This document shows, piece by piece, positions 33,437 to 41,435 of a DNA stretch of 64,000 bases (within the stretch, counting starts at the first letter, position 1; each line of letters starts with the position of its first letter). A model generated the notes under the pieces. That model did no database searches and was not told where the DNA came from. It saw only the letters and a list, made by a program, of their open reading frames with translations. The stretch covers positions 1 to 64,000 of the forward strand of contig NZ_QWEH01000007.1 of NCBI RefSeq assembly GCF_003515705.1, read 5' to 3'. Source of the stretch: Oceanobacillus profundus (lineage in GTDB: Bacteria; Bacillota; Bacilli; Bacillales; Amphibacillaceae). The translations under genes and the position numbers were made by a program.

Positions 33437-34702
33437 TTACATTAATTTATGGAAATTGCCGCTATAATCAAGATATTTTACTGTAATATCATAAAAGTCT
33501 CTTACTTTTGTAGTTGTTTCACCATCTTCATCTTCTTCAATTGTTTCTCTAACTCGCTTTTGAGCTGTTCCTTTTACAAGATGCTGGTTTTCCCCTTTGC
33601 CAATAAATCCATTCAAATGACCTGATGTTAAGAGAAGCATAATATGCCCTTTATGCAAGGCAGTTGGAGCAATTGGATTATCTTCTGTTAATACTTGAGA
33701 ATAACTCTCTTGATAATTATTAATCAAATTACTTTTGTTTAATGCTCCCAAAACTTCTTGGGGTGTAATTGGACCAATACGGAACATCTCAACTGCATCT
33801 TTTGATTGTGTTGGTACAATATAAGAAGCAGCTGCTTGTGGTGAAATTTCCTCAATTTCACGATAGGATGTTAATTTAGTCTCAGCAAGTTGATAACCTT
33901 TGGTTCGATCAATTTTTCCATATTTATTTAATCGCTTTTTAGCAAGAATAATACATTTGTGAGTATAACTATACTCATCTTCCTCCAATCTAATAATCCG
34001 AATATCTTCATACTGATTAGCTAAACGTAATGTTATAGCAGTGTCTATCATCTCTTTTGGAGTAATCATCACAAGAATCCCTCCAGGCATTAGCTGATCC
34101 GTTGCCTTTGCGAGTAAAAAGTTATCTTCACGTTCAAATGTAATGCGCTTCTCTTTCTCTTTTAACACACGTCTAAATGCTAATTTGCGTTCTTTTACAG
34201 CCTTTTCCACTTTCCTCTCAATCTCTTCTGACTGTTTTTTTAATTCTTCTTTACTAATATTTTCAATACCTAAATCAATTTGGTCCACATCTATATTTTG
34301 TCTAACCTTCTCCAATCTTTCTCGTTCTTCAGCTTCAAAGTCGGGCTCAACCAAGTCATCAACTGAAGAAAAAATTTCATCAGTAACTACTTTATTAATA
34401 AACGGATCTACAATAGCAAGTGAAAAGGCTTCTTTTGAGATACGAGATTCTGCCTTATAATGTGAATGAGACACCTTTTCAAAGTCTCCACTATCATTCA
34501 TGGATTCTGCAAGATACAATTCATTTGTAGCTCCATATAAATGCTTATTACCTTCATGCTTCTTAGTTAAAAGCTTAATAGTTTCTCCATTACGTGCACG
34601 ATAATCAACAGCAGTTATTGGTTGATTCTTCGGAAAATCGAGGTACATGGATAAAATCTTTGTAGCATAATTACTCAATGGTCTATTCAAATCGTAATGC
34701 AT
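33437..34702 (-). CDS. Methyltransferase-like protein (DUF6094-type) with coiled coil
   Basis: 421-aa protein. The N-terminus fits a Rossmann methyltransferase: an AdoMet-type strand (TAVDYRARNGETIKLL), LYGATNELYLAES, then LAIVDPF where DNA adenine methyltransferases have DPPY/NPPY. The catalytic motif is therefore degenerate, and the usual glycine-rich loop is altered, so it may bind rather than methylate. A Glu/Lys coiled coil (about 130-200) interrupts the fold. It sits 20 bases before the SNF2 gene. Confidence 0.55.
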   Translation of the reverse strand: MHYDLNRPLSNYATKILSMYLDFPKNQPITAVDYRARNGETIKLLTKKHEGNKHLYGATNELYLAESMNDSGDFEKVSHSHYKAESRISKEAFSLAIVDPFINKVVTDEIFSSVDDLVEPDFEAEERERLEKVRQNIDVDQIDLGIENISKEELKKQSEEIERKVEKAVKERKLAFRRVLKEKEKRITFEREDNFLLAKATDQLMPGGILVMITPKEMIDTAITLRLANQYEDIRIIRLEEDEYSYTHKCIILAKKRLNKYGKIDRTKGYQLAETKLTSYREIEEISPQAAASYIVPTQSKDAVEMFRIGPITPQEVLGALNKSNLINNYQESYSQVLTEDNPIAPTALHKGHIMLLLTSGHLNGFIGKGENQHLVKGTAQKRVRETIEEDEDGETTTKVRDFYDITVKYLDYSGNFHKLM

Positions 34703-34719
34703 TTCAAATTCCCCCTTTT

Positions 34720-35136
34720 TTATTTATAAACAATATATTGCTTCAAATCTTGAATAACCGCATCAATTAAAGCGATAGGAACACCGGCATTAATAAATCC
34801 GAAAACATGCTTTAGTTTACGTCCATGATAAGATTTCTTATCAACAAAAATATCTCTAAATTCAGAAGGGCTATCTTTCTTTTCCGTTTCTGTAATAACA
34901 AAAGGAACAGGTGAGCTTAATTCATAAAATGAATCAGACTGAAGCTCAAAACGAACCAATACTCGATACCAACTCCCTTCGATATTGAAACGTTTATTCA
35001 AAATTTGAAACTTATTAGATGCCCTGTGATCACGGTACCAGCCTGCTTGAATCATATTGGGAAAAGTACCCTTATGAATATCTTTAAGTTTAACAGGTGA
35101 TGATAAATATAAATAAGCTGTAGCTAAATCCATCAT
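34720..35136 (-). CDS. Hypothetical protein
   Basis: Unrecognised 138-aa protein, first gene after an operator-containing promoter. Preceded by GGAGTG. It opens the run that continues into the methyltransferase-like and SNF2 genes. Confidence 0.65.
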   Translation of the reverse strand: MMDLATAYLYLSSPVKLKDIHKGTFPNMIQAGWYRDHRASNKFQILNKRFNIEGSWYRVLVRFELQSDSFYELSSPVPFVITETEKKDSPSEFRDIFVDKKSYHGRKLKHVFGFINAGVPIALIDAVIQDLKQYIVYK

Positions 35137-35153
35137 TGTCTAACACTCCTATA

Positions 35154-35175
35154 ATGTAATGCATTACATATTATA
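35154..35175 (-). promoter_or_regulatory. Promoter with perfect palindromic operator
   Basis: ATGTAATGCATTACAT (35154-35169) is a perfect 16-base palindrome directly following a leftward TATAAT (35175-35170). It controls the gene run starting at 35136. Confidence 0.75.
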
Positions 35176-35184
35176 ACATGAAAA

Positions 35185-35218
35185 TAGCGATCTGCGAACA
35201 AAAATCCACAAATCGCTA
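35185..35218 (-). terminator. Hairpin terminator downstream of 35236
   Basis: TAGCGATCTGCGAA pairs with TCCACAAATCGCTA, allowing G-U pairs, then TTTTC on the minus strand. It separates two leftward units. Confidence 0.6.
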
Positions 35219-35235
35219 AAGAATTTAAGAGTATG

Positions 35236-35661
35236 CTATGAATTTTTCAGTTTTCCTGCCATATCCTCAATAAGATCTTGTGCGCTTTTATATCCTTTTG
35301 GATTAATTTTCATATTATAGTATGCAAATGATAAAACTGTTTCGATCAGTTGTGATTTTGTAATAGGATTACCACCATTTTTCCTATTCTGTTTACTAAA
35401 ATTAGATAAAAAATCATTTAAATCATAATTGTATAATTGCAAGTTAGTAGCAATTGGCATGATACCATAAGCTTCTTCACTTGCATCTGGATGTTTCACT
35501 TGTATTGCTTTACTAGGTAATTTGCTTGACTCCACTTCAATTGTTTGACTTTGTATAGGTTCTACTGCAGGTTTAGTTTCTGCTTTATTCACCTGTACTG
35601 TAGGTTGTATTACAGCAGATCCTTGTTGATGTGCTTGTCTTAGTAAGTCTTTTGCTCCCAT
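35236..35661 (-). CDS. Hypothetical protein
   Basis: 141-aa protein; ATG 35661 with AGGAGGAG upstream. N-terminal half is low-complexity (Gln, Val, Pro, Glu); C-terminal half is helical. Unrecognised. Confidence 0.6.
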   Translation of the reverse strand: MGAKDLLRQAHQQGSAVIQPTVQVNKAETKPAVEPIQSQTIEVESSKLPSKAIQVKHPDASEEAYGIMPIATNLQLYNYDLNDFLSNFSKQNRKNGGNPITKSQLIETVLSFAYYNMKINPKGYKSAQDLIEDMAGKLKNS

Positions 35662-35748
35662 AATCACTCCTCCTATCGTTATGTATTATTTAATCATACC
35701 TAACGATTTAAAAGCAACTTTTTGTAAGGAAATATATTGTGTTATAAT

Positions 35749-36420
35749 TTATACAGGCTGTGGTATATTTTGATTTTGTGTATTACTTTGGTTGAGAAGT
35801 GCTTGCAGTCTATTCTCTACAGCCATGAGTTCTTCTAACGATAGTTCGTGGAAATTAGAAAACGGTCGGACTGATTGTGCACACACATTTTGTAAGTATT
35901 CTCCTGTATATCCTAATTGATTTAATTGTATAATAAGATTATTAACATGGTTATCATGCTGCTGTCGTTGTTTTCTTGCTTCTTCTACATATTGCACTTT
36001 TTCCATTTCTTCCTTAGAAGCAGAATTAGAATGATATCCAAGGTTATCTAAAGCTCGGCCAACTGCAGATTCTTCCGCATTTTCTACCCAAGCATTTCGG
36101 TCTGCACCATTTCCACCGGCAATTGATAAAGAGTATCCAGCAGCATCAGATTTTGCTAAGATTGCAATGGAAGACATAATTGTTCCAGCATTTTGTTGTG
36201 TTGCCTTTTGCGCTATATTCGATATACTTTCTATTGCTTCAACAGATAATTCATCTCTTACCTTTTTGTCTTTCCATATAAGAGCTCCAATTAATGCGTA
36301 ATTGAAGGACTGAGTTGGATCTGACAAGAACATAGGTAAAATAAGGCTGTCAGGAAAATCATTTTTTAATCGTGATTTTCTTTCTTTGACTGTTTCATAG
36401 TTTTCTAATTTCTTGGCCAT
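35749..36420 (-). CDS. Putative single-strand annealing protein (ERF/Sak-like)
   Basis: 223-aa protein. The segment NAWVENAEESAVGRALDNLG (about residues 107-126) resembles the SA-I/V-GRAL-x-x-LG signature of phage ERF/Rad52-like annealing proteins, and the Gln/Asn-rich tail is typical of them. If correct it would anneal complementary single strands, alongside RecA and SSB encoded here. The rest is not diagnostic. Confidence 0.45.
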   Translation of the reverse strand: MAKKLENYETVKERKSRLKNDFPDSLILPMFLSDPTQSFNYALIGALIWKDKKVRDELSVEAIESISNIAQKATQQNAGTIMSSIAILAKSDAAGYSLSIAGGNGADRNAWVENAEESAVGRALDNLGYHSNSASKEEMEKVQYVEEARKQRQQHDNHVNNLIIQLNQLGYTGEYLQNVCAQSVRPFSNFHELSLEELMAVENRLQALLNQSNTQNQNIPQPV

Positions 36421-36422
36421 AT

Positions 36423-36866
36423 CTATTCTCCTTTTGTATATTCTGATATATCTTTAATGCGACCAGATTTAACAGGATCGTTTTCACGTACTAACTTAGC
36501 GATAGATATTAGAGCTGACTCCGCTGTGTTACTACCAATTCCGTTCGCAAAATCCGTAACAATATCATGAATATCATTTACTCTTAGTAAATGCTCTCCA
36601 ACATGATTGCAATAAATGGCTTTATCAAAATCCTTACGGGAATATTGAATTAAGGATGCACCATTAATGGTTTTGTGATAATCAAATGGAATGTTATTCT
36701 TTTTCAAAAAAACTGGAAATGTATTTGTTAAATAACCTGATTTGACTGCTACTAAGCCATTATTGCGAACAATAGATTTAGTAGAATGGCTCTTTTCAAT
36801 TGCAGATAAATATGTTTCCAATACTTCTGTTATATAAATTTCTGGAAAAATGATTAAATGATTCAT
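36423..36866 (-). CDS. Hypothetical protein
   Basis: Unrecognised 147-aa protein; ATG 36866 with AAGGAG upstream. It lies between the putative annealing protein and primase. Confidence 0.6.
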   Translation of the reverse strand: MNHLIIFPEIYITEVLETYLSAIEKSHSTKSIVRNNGLVAVKSGYLTNTFPVFLKKNNIPFDYHKTINGASLIQYSRKDFDKAIYCNHVGEHLLRVNDIHDIVTDFANGIGSNTAESALISIAKLVRENDPVKSGRIKDISEYTKGE

Positions 36867-36879
36867 ATTAAAAATCTCC

Positions 36880-37308
36880 TTATGTCTGAAAAGCTGTTGT
36901 AAGTTGCTGATCGTATCTTGCTTGCCTAAGTTTTTCTTTAATTGCATCATAAGATACTACCATTAAATCGGATATTTGACGAATATATAAATCTAACTCT
37001 ATAGGATCCTGGATCGTTAAAAGAACACCGATTATCTTGCTCAAACGCTCCTGTTGGGTTTGATTGATTTCATTGTAATGGTAAAGAATATTTTCTTGTG
37101 TTTCCTTATACACTTTAGTTATCTTATATTGACTTATTGGCTGTGTAAATTTATGAATATGATTTAATAAGCTTTCATTATAGTAGCCAAAAGAGATACA
37201 TAAAGAATCAGGATCCATACCATTTTCTAATGGATAGATAAATGTCTCAATATTATGTGCAGCTAATAGCTTATCATCTCTTTCTGCAGCTATTATACCA
37301 GCTGGGTC
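36880..37308 (-). CDS. dnaG: DNA primase, exon 2
   Basis: C-terminal coding part (142 codons plus stop) of the primase, beginning GAC-CCA-GCT-GGT. It completes the Toprim DxD motif as DG-DPAG and continues AAERDDKLLAAHNIETFIYP...NGMDPDSL, a normal Toprim end. After that comes a short helical region. Total spliced length is 444 aa, shorter than cellular DnaG (about 600), so the helicase-binding domain is reduced. Confidence 0.88.
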   Translation of the reverse strand, partial: DPAGIIAAERDDKLLAAHNIETFIYPLENGMDPDSLCISFGYYNESLLNHIHKFTQPISQYKITKVYKETQENILYHYNEINQTQQERLSKIIGVLLTIQDPIELDLYIRQISDLMVVSYDAIKEKLRQARYDQQLTTAFQT

Positions 37309-37996
37309 CAGTTTGTTATCGTAAGGTTTTTTATCCTTACTTCTAGCCCATTACAGACTAGCTCGGCATATCTCTTCACCCACATCACTATATGTTTGGG
37401 TGGTGCGGCCTCGTGCCAGGATTATAGTCTGTTACTACAGGTTCACCTGGTATGCTCTGCCCCTGACTAAATCTTTACATTTAGCCTTCGGTTCGGGTTG
37501 CCCTTTCAATCAGGGAGGGTTTTCCCGCTTAGTTCCGCACTTATAATTCAACTAATTTCTTAATTGAACGGCAACACTTCATTATCGGTTAATAAGCGAA
37601 ATAAATCGTTCACGTTTCCTTGGAAGAGAAAAAGTTGAATCCTTATAAACATAATTATAAAACTTTAAAGCATTTCCTCTACCGCAATACTTTAAGTTAT
37701 ATATATTATCTCCATTTTTCTTTCTCTTAGTAAACTTTACGTTTGGATTTAAACCAGCTTCTTGAAGGTGACTTCTAATGTTTGAAAGTAAATTGTAAGT
37801 TCCGTCCACTGAGTAATGCCACATTCTTTTTCAATTTCAGGATTCCTACATCCATTTAAGTACATTTCAATAATCTTTTTTTCAATCTCTGGCTTAATTT
37901 TATTCCGTGTCAATTTATCTCATCCTTTGTCTCTTTGAGGTGTTTTTTATACATCTCAAGTATAACAAATAATTAACTGAAAATAAAGAAAATTCT
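37309..37996 (-). ncRNA. Group I intron in dnaG
   Basis: 688-base insertion splitting the Toprim motif between GAT-GGT and GAC-CCA. The upstream exon ends in T and the intron ends in G. On the minus strand AGACTA/TAGTCT (37440-37435 and 37360-37355) fit P7, embedded in a GC-rich structured stretch 37320-37560 that contrasts with the AT-rich surroundings. The 5' half holds a broken homing endonuclease. Confidence 0.85.
37582..37824 (-). pseudogene. Homing endonuclease remnant in the dnaG intron
   Basis: 80-codon frame resembling the C-terminal half of LAGLIDADG-type intron endonucleases (ALKFYNYVYKDSTFSLPRKRE). Just upstream in another frame, near 37918-37830, is a helix-turn-helix-like segment (IIEMYLNGCRNPEIEKECGI) typical of such enzymes' flanks. 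The two parts are out of frame and the catalytic motif is not seen, so the gene appears decayed. Confidence 0.6.
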
Positions 37997-38902
37997 ACCA
38001 TCTCTCATTAGGATGACCTTCTTTGCCCCGGCACGCTTTAACAATTCAATCTGTGCTTGAGATAAAGCAACTCCCATTGTGGATACAGCATGCTTTAATC
38101 CATGACGATGTAAACTGATAACATCGGTCCATCCTTCAACAATTACAGCAGTTTTTGCTTCTCTTATATACTCTTTAGCGATGTGCATACCATATAGATG
38201 GTTTCTTTTATCAAAATTCTTCATGTCTTTATATTTTGGTACGAAGGATTTTCCATTACTTTTATTCTCTACATTTAATTCGTTTAATACACTTTGACCA
38301 AAAGGAACACGGCCAGTAAAAGAAACGATTTCACCGTGATAGTTAAACATAGGAAAAACAATTCGATTCTTTACATTAATAAAATTAGAATGAGGTTCTT
38401 TACCTCCATAGCCAAGTTTCCAAACCTTCATATCTAAGTGTGTAATACCACGATTACCTAAATACTGTAGAGACCTTTGATGTTCGCATAAATTCATATG
38501 AAATGCTTCTGAAACACGACTCATTAAATTAAAATAATCTCTTCTTTGATTAACAGCAGCTTGTTCTTCAGGCGACAATTGAGGGAGTGGGATTCCAACC
38601 ATTGACGCAAGCATTTCTACAGATTCTCCAAATGTAATGTTATTTATATGTTTTAAGAAAGATATGACATCACATGCAGTTACTTCCGAATGATTCTTGC
38701 TACCGGCTCCGCAAGCATGACAATAAAATGTATTATTATCAGAATTAACTTGCATGCTCGGTGTCTGATCATCATGAAAAGGACAGATGGCCAGATGAGA
38801 ATGCCCCATTTGCTCAACTTGGATATATTGAGACATAATATCAACAATATTAGCTCGCTGCTTTAATTCTTCAATAAACTCTGAGGGATAGTGTTGTGCC
38901 AT
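37997..38902 (-). CDS. dnaG: DNA primase, exon 1
   Basis: N-terminal 302 codons of a DnaG primase, which makes RNA primers for lagging-strand synthesis. Zinc-binding domain: CPFHDDQTPS ... FYCHACG. RNA polymerase core: NRIVFPMFNYHGEIVSFTGR and YGMHIAK. Toprim glutamate: VIVEGWTDVISLH. The exon stops at ILMRDG, exactly before the second Toprim aspartate; unspliced reading would append eight foreign residues and stop. AGGAGGTG precedes the ATG. Confidence 0.92.
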
Positions 38903-38952
38903 TTATGTGAAGCACCTCCTACTGTAAGATTGCAATAAAAATCTTTCTGTAA

Positions 38953-39108
38953 TTAATAACTTAAAATTATTTTCTCATCATCATCTGAATCTAACTCAAC
39001 TTCATCAAGAGGAGCTTCTATATTTCTTACTGCTAATGCAACTTCATAATTTTGAGGATAGCATTTCAATTCATCAATCAATTTCTCTACTGTCCATTTC
39101 TCCTTCAA
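38953..39108 (-). CDS. Small acidic protein
   Basis: 51-aa frame, TTG start at 39108 with AGGAGTG upstream; C-terminus very acidic (DEVELDSDDDEK). Unrecognised. Confidence 0.5.
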   Translation of the reverse strand: MKEKWTVEKLIDELKCYPQNYEVALAVRNIEAPLDEVELDSDDDEKIILSY

Positions 39109-39196
39109 ATCGATTCACTCCTTTATTTCATATATTAGATGAAATCATCTATCTTTTTTGCTGTTTGATTAAAACATCAAATTTTTATTGGATTGA

Positions 39197-39418
39197 CTAT
39201 TCATATCTGGGTTGGCCAATAATATTTACTAGGACTCTTTTTTGCTTGTGAGTAAGGGGGACTCCTGTTTTGGCTTTATTATAAACATCTGTAGCCATAT
39301 CTTTATAATCATTATCAGGTATATCTAAATTTAATTCATCAATTATTTGAACTAATGTTTCTTTACTTAATGATTGTAGTTGAGTATATATCCATTCAAT
39401 CTGTGATAGGTAAGACAT
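39197..39418 (-). CDS. Hypothetical small protein
   Basis: 73-aa helical protein with GTPLTHKQK-like turn before a C-terminal helix. AAGGGGGGG precedes the ATG. Unrecognised. Confidence 0.6.
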   Translation of the reverse strand: MSYLSQIEWIYTQLQSLSKETLVQIIDELNLDIPDNDYKDMATDVYNKAKTGVPLTHKQKRVLVNIIGQPRYE

Positions 39419-39461
39419 TTCTATTACCCCCCCTTATTTCACATTCTATTCGGACTTTTAA

Positions 39462-39629
39462 TTAAAACCTTTCTGTCAGCAGTACATCTTGTTCGTGAGT
39501 AGGTTTGTCGCTTTCGATTCTAAACAACTTATTCACAGCTGCTTTATCGCCTTCATCATTCAAAAGATACACTGTTGCGTTTGGATTTCTAACCTGTAAT
39601 TCTTCTATCAATTGTTTTACTTTCATCAT
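39462..39629 (-). CDS. Hypothetical small protein
   Basis: 55-aa protein; ATG 39629 or 39626 with GGAGG upstream. Pattern VKQLIEELQVRNPNATVYLL suggests a small alpha/beta fold. Confidence 0.55.
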   Translation of the reverse strand: MMKVKQLIEELQVRNPNATVYLLNDEGDKAAVNKLFRIESDKPTHEQDVLLTERF

Positions 39630-39636
39630 CTACACT

Positions 39637-39674
39637 CCTCCGCATTTTCTGTCAAATTCGAATTTTAGTCGGAC
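39637..39674 (-). repeat. Recurring small-gene spacer, copy near 39.65 kb
   Basis: Minus strand GTCCGACTAAAATTCGAATT, then TGACAGAAAATGCGGAGG. One of the best copies of the spacer family, lying between a stop codon and the ribosome site of the next gene. Confidence 0.65.
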
Positions 39675-39676
39675 TA

Positions 39677-39841
39677 CTAAATAACATTCCGTTCAGCTAT
39701 CCAGCATTCGTCTCTGAATTTCTTTTGTTTAAGAGATTCTTCACGACAATTGAATGCCTTGCCTTCGTCAGCAAATACACCTTTTATCTCAATCTGATGG
39801 TCTCTCAAATAATGTTCATACAAGACGATAAAAACAGTCAT
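39677..39841 (-). CDS. Hypothetical small protein
   Basis: 54-aa protein, ATG 39841 with GGAGAGGTG upstream. Unrecognised; begins with a hydrophobic strand (TVFIVLYEHYL). Confidence 0.55.
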   Translation of the reverse strand: MTVFIVLYEHYLRDHQIEIKGVFADEGKAFNCREESLKQKKFRDECWIAERNVI

Positions 39842-39855
39842 TTTATTTCACCTCT

Positions 39856-39895
39856 CCTGTCGCATCTTCTATCGACTTCGAATTTTAATCGGAAT
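39856..39895 (-). repeat. Recurring small-gene spacer, copy near 39.87 kb
   Basis: Minus strand ATTCCGATTAAAATTCGAAG, then TCGATAGAAGATGCGACAGG. Nearly identical in layout to the copies at 25691 and 39637. Confidence 0.65.
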
Positions 39896-39904
39896 TTGGA
39901 TTAC

Positions 39905-40105
39905 TTAAAGACCGTAATTTTCTCCAAAATCAGCTAAATGGTCTTGCAAAAACTCTGCAAACTCTTCAATAAATTGAGGGTCATTAACCATCTTTTTTAC
40001 GCCTTCTTTTGTCTTTTCAACGTTTGATGATACGTGCATCCCTTCATCGTCTAAATACTCCAACATATGTTCCATAGTGATTTCATAAGCGTTTCTAATA
40101 TCCAT
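39905..40105 (-). CDS. Hypothetical small acidic protein
   Basis: 66-aa helical acidic protein (FIEEFAEFLQDHLADFGENY). AAGGAGC upstream. Downstream, 40106-40335 holds one more partial spacer copy at about 40120 and no gene I can support. Confidence 0.6.
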   Translation of the reverse strand: MDIRNAYEITMEHMLEYLDDEGMHVSSNVEKTKEGVKKMVNDPQFIEEFAEFLQDHLADFGENYGL

Positions 40106-40335
40106 ATTTTTAGCTCCTTTACTCTACATTTTTTATCGAATATAAATCAAATCGTTTCAAATATTATATATCATTCATAATAAGTTGCATTTCATAGATT
40201 GCTTTTTTAGACAAGGACTGTTTATCCTTGTTTAACCACTCTTCACGCTTTTTCAAATTTGCTCATTTAATATCTCCCCTTTTCTCACTAGGAGAAGTAG
40301 TCTCTAAAACATGCCGATAGGCAGTAAAGAAATTA

Positions 40336-41343
40336 CTACTCTAAGTTTAGAACATATCGAAATGCATCATTAATTAACTTTGTAATAGTATTTCTGAATT
40401 CTATTCGAGATAAGGCTAAAGCATGGTTTGGTTGATCTAAGAAACTATCCAATACACTTATAATATTTTGTTGAGCTAAGCGGATTCTCTTAGGATCTAA
40501 ATCAAACTTACCTCTATTATTATCCAATTCGCTACGAAGAATTTCATTTTCTTCTTGTAGTTTTGTCTTTTCTTCAAGATAAACATTACGCTCGTCAATT
40601 AACTGTTGAATTAATTCTTTGTTTTGAATGGTAGAAAGTTGTTCAGATAAGTCTTTTAAGTAAATAATATTTTGATGGATACTTTCATTCATAACAGCTA
40701 AGACTTCTCTATCCTGATGTGTCAATAAATTCTCTGGTGTAGGAACATGAGAAGATTGTTTTAAAAACAATTGAATTTTGTCATCAAGATTTAAATCGCC
40801 AGCGGAAAAGTCAATGCTCTTTTGAGGAACAAATTCTTTTTGCTTATCTGATTCTTCCTCATTTATTGCTGGCTCCTCTATGTGCTCTTCTACTTTATTT
40901 TCTGTTTTAATTTCATCTTCAACATTATCTTTAACAGGAGCTTCTTGTTCAACTTCTTCCACTTGCTGTCCCTGTTGTTCTTCCTTTTTTGAATTACTTT
41001 CAACAGTATCTAAAGCATTAGAGAAATCTTTCATTTTCTCTTGTAGTATAGTTCTATATTGATCTATATTGCCAGAGGTGAATATCTTTTTCTCAGGTAA
41101 GGCTTCTTGTTTCGAATCAGGCAAATAATAAAATTTACGATTATATTTTCCACGTTTATTTGAAAGTAACAAGCGTCCTTCATTTACAAGATTTTTAATA
41201 TGATAGTCAACTGTAGGACCTTTAACTCCATATTTTTTAGCTATCTCAGCAGTATTTATGAAGACTTCATCTTCGTTTCCATTTTCAAAAATATCAAGTA
41301 CATCATTATAAATTGTTTCTCTGTTTAATTGTTTTGAAGACAT
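40336..41343 (-). CDS. Winged-helix DNA-binding protein with long acidic linker
   Basis: 335-aa protein. Residues about 8-70 form a winged helix (EIAKKYGVKGPTVDYHIKNL, then VNEGRLLLSNKRGKY). An acidic, Glu/Gln-rich linker (about 100-180) leads to a C-terminal coiled coil. It could be a plasmid- or phage-type partition or transcription factor. Its promoter region carries 10-base inverted repeats, suggesting autoregulation. Confidence 0.7.
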   Translation of the reverse strand: MSSKQLNRETIYNDVLDIFENGNEDEVFINTAEIAKKYGVKGPTVDYHIKNLVNEGRLLLSNKRGKYNRKFYYLPDSKQEALPEKKIFTSGNIDQYRTILQEKMKDFSNALDTVESNSKKEEQQGQQVEEVEQEAPVKDNVEDEIKTENKVEEHIEEPAINEEESDKQKEFVPQKSIDFSAGDLNLDDKIQLFLKQSSHVPTPENLLTHQDREVLAVMNESIHQNIIYLKDLSEQLSTIQNKELIQQLIDERNVYLEEKTKLQEENEILRSELDNNRGKFDLDPKRIRLAQQNIISVLDSFLDQPNHALALSRIEFRNTITKLINDAFRYVLNLE

Positions 41344-41367
41344 CTAAATTCCACCTCTCAAAAAGTT

Positions 41368-41419
41368 AGGTACTAACCATTATATACATGTCTCTGCAAA
41401 TATAGTCAAGTTAGTACCT
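41368..41419 (-). promoter_or_regulatory. Promoter flanked by inverted operators AGGTACTAAC / GTTAGTACCT
   Basis: AGGTACTAAC (41368-41377) and GTTAGTACCT (41410-41419) are perfect inverted copies enclosing a leftward promoter, TTGACT with a 19-base spacer to TATAAT. The gene at 41343 starts just downstream. Confidence 0.65.
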
Positions 41420-41435
41420 GTAATGAGATTATATT

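Noticed and set aside
37300-38010. dnaG as a pseudogene
   Set aside because: Exact rejoining of the Toprim motif after removal of 688 bases supports an intron rather than decay.
40160-40275. Tiny gene (MSKFEKA or a TTG-started 30-aa frame)
   Set aside because: The ATG with a ribosome site stops after seven codons and the longer frame has no ribosome site; at most a decayed spacer-cluster gene.
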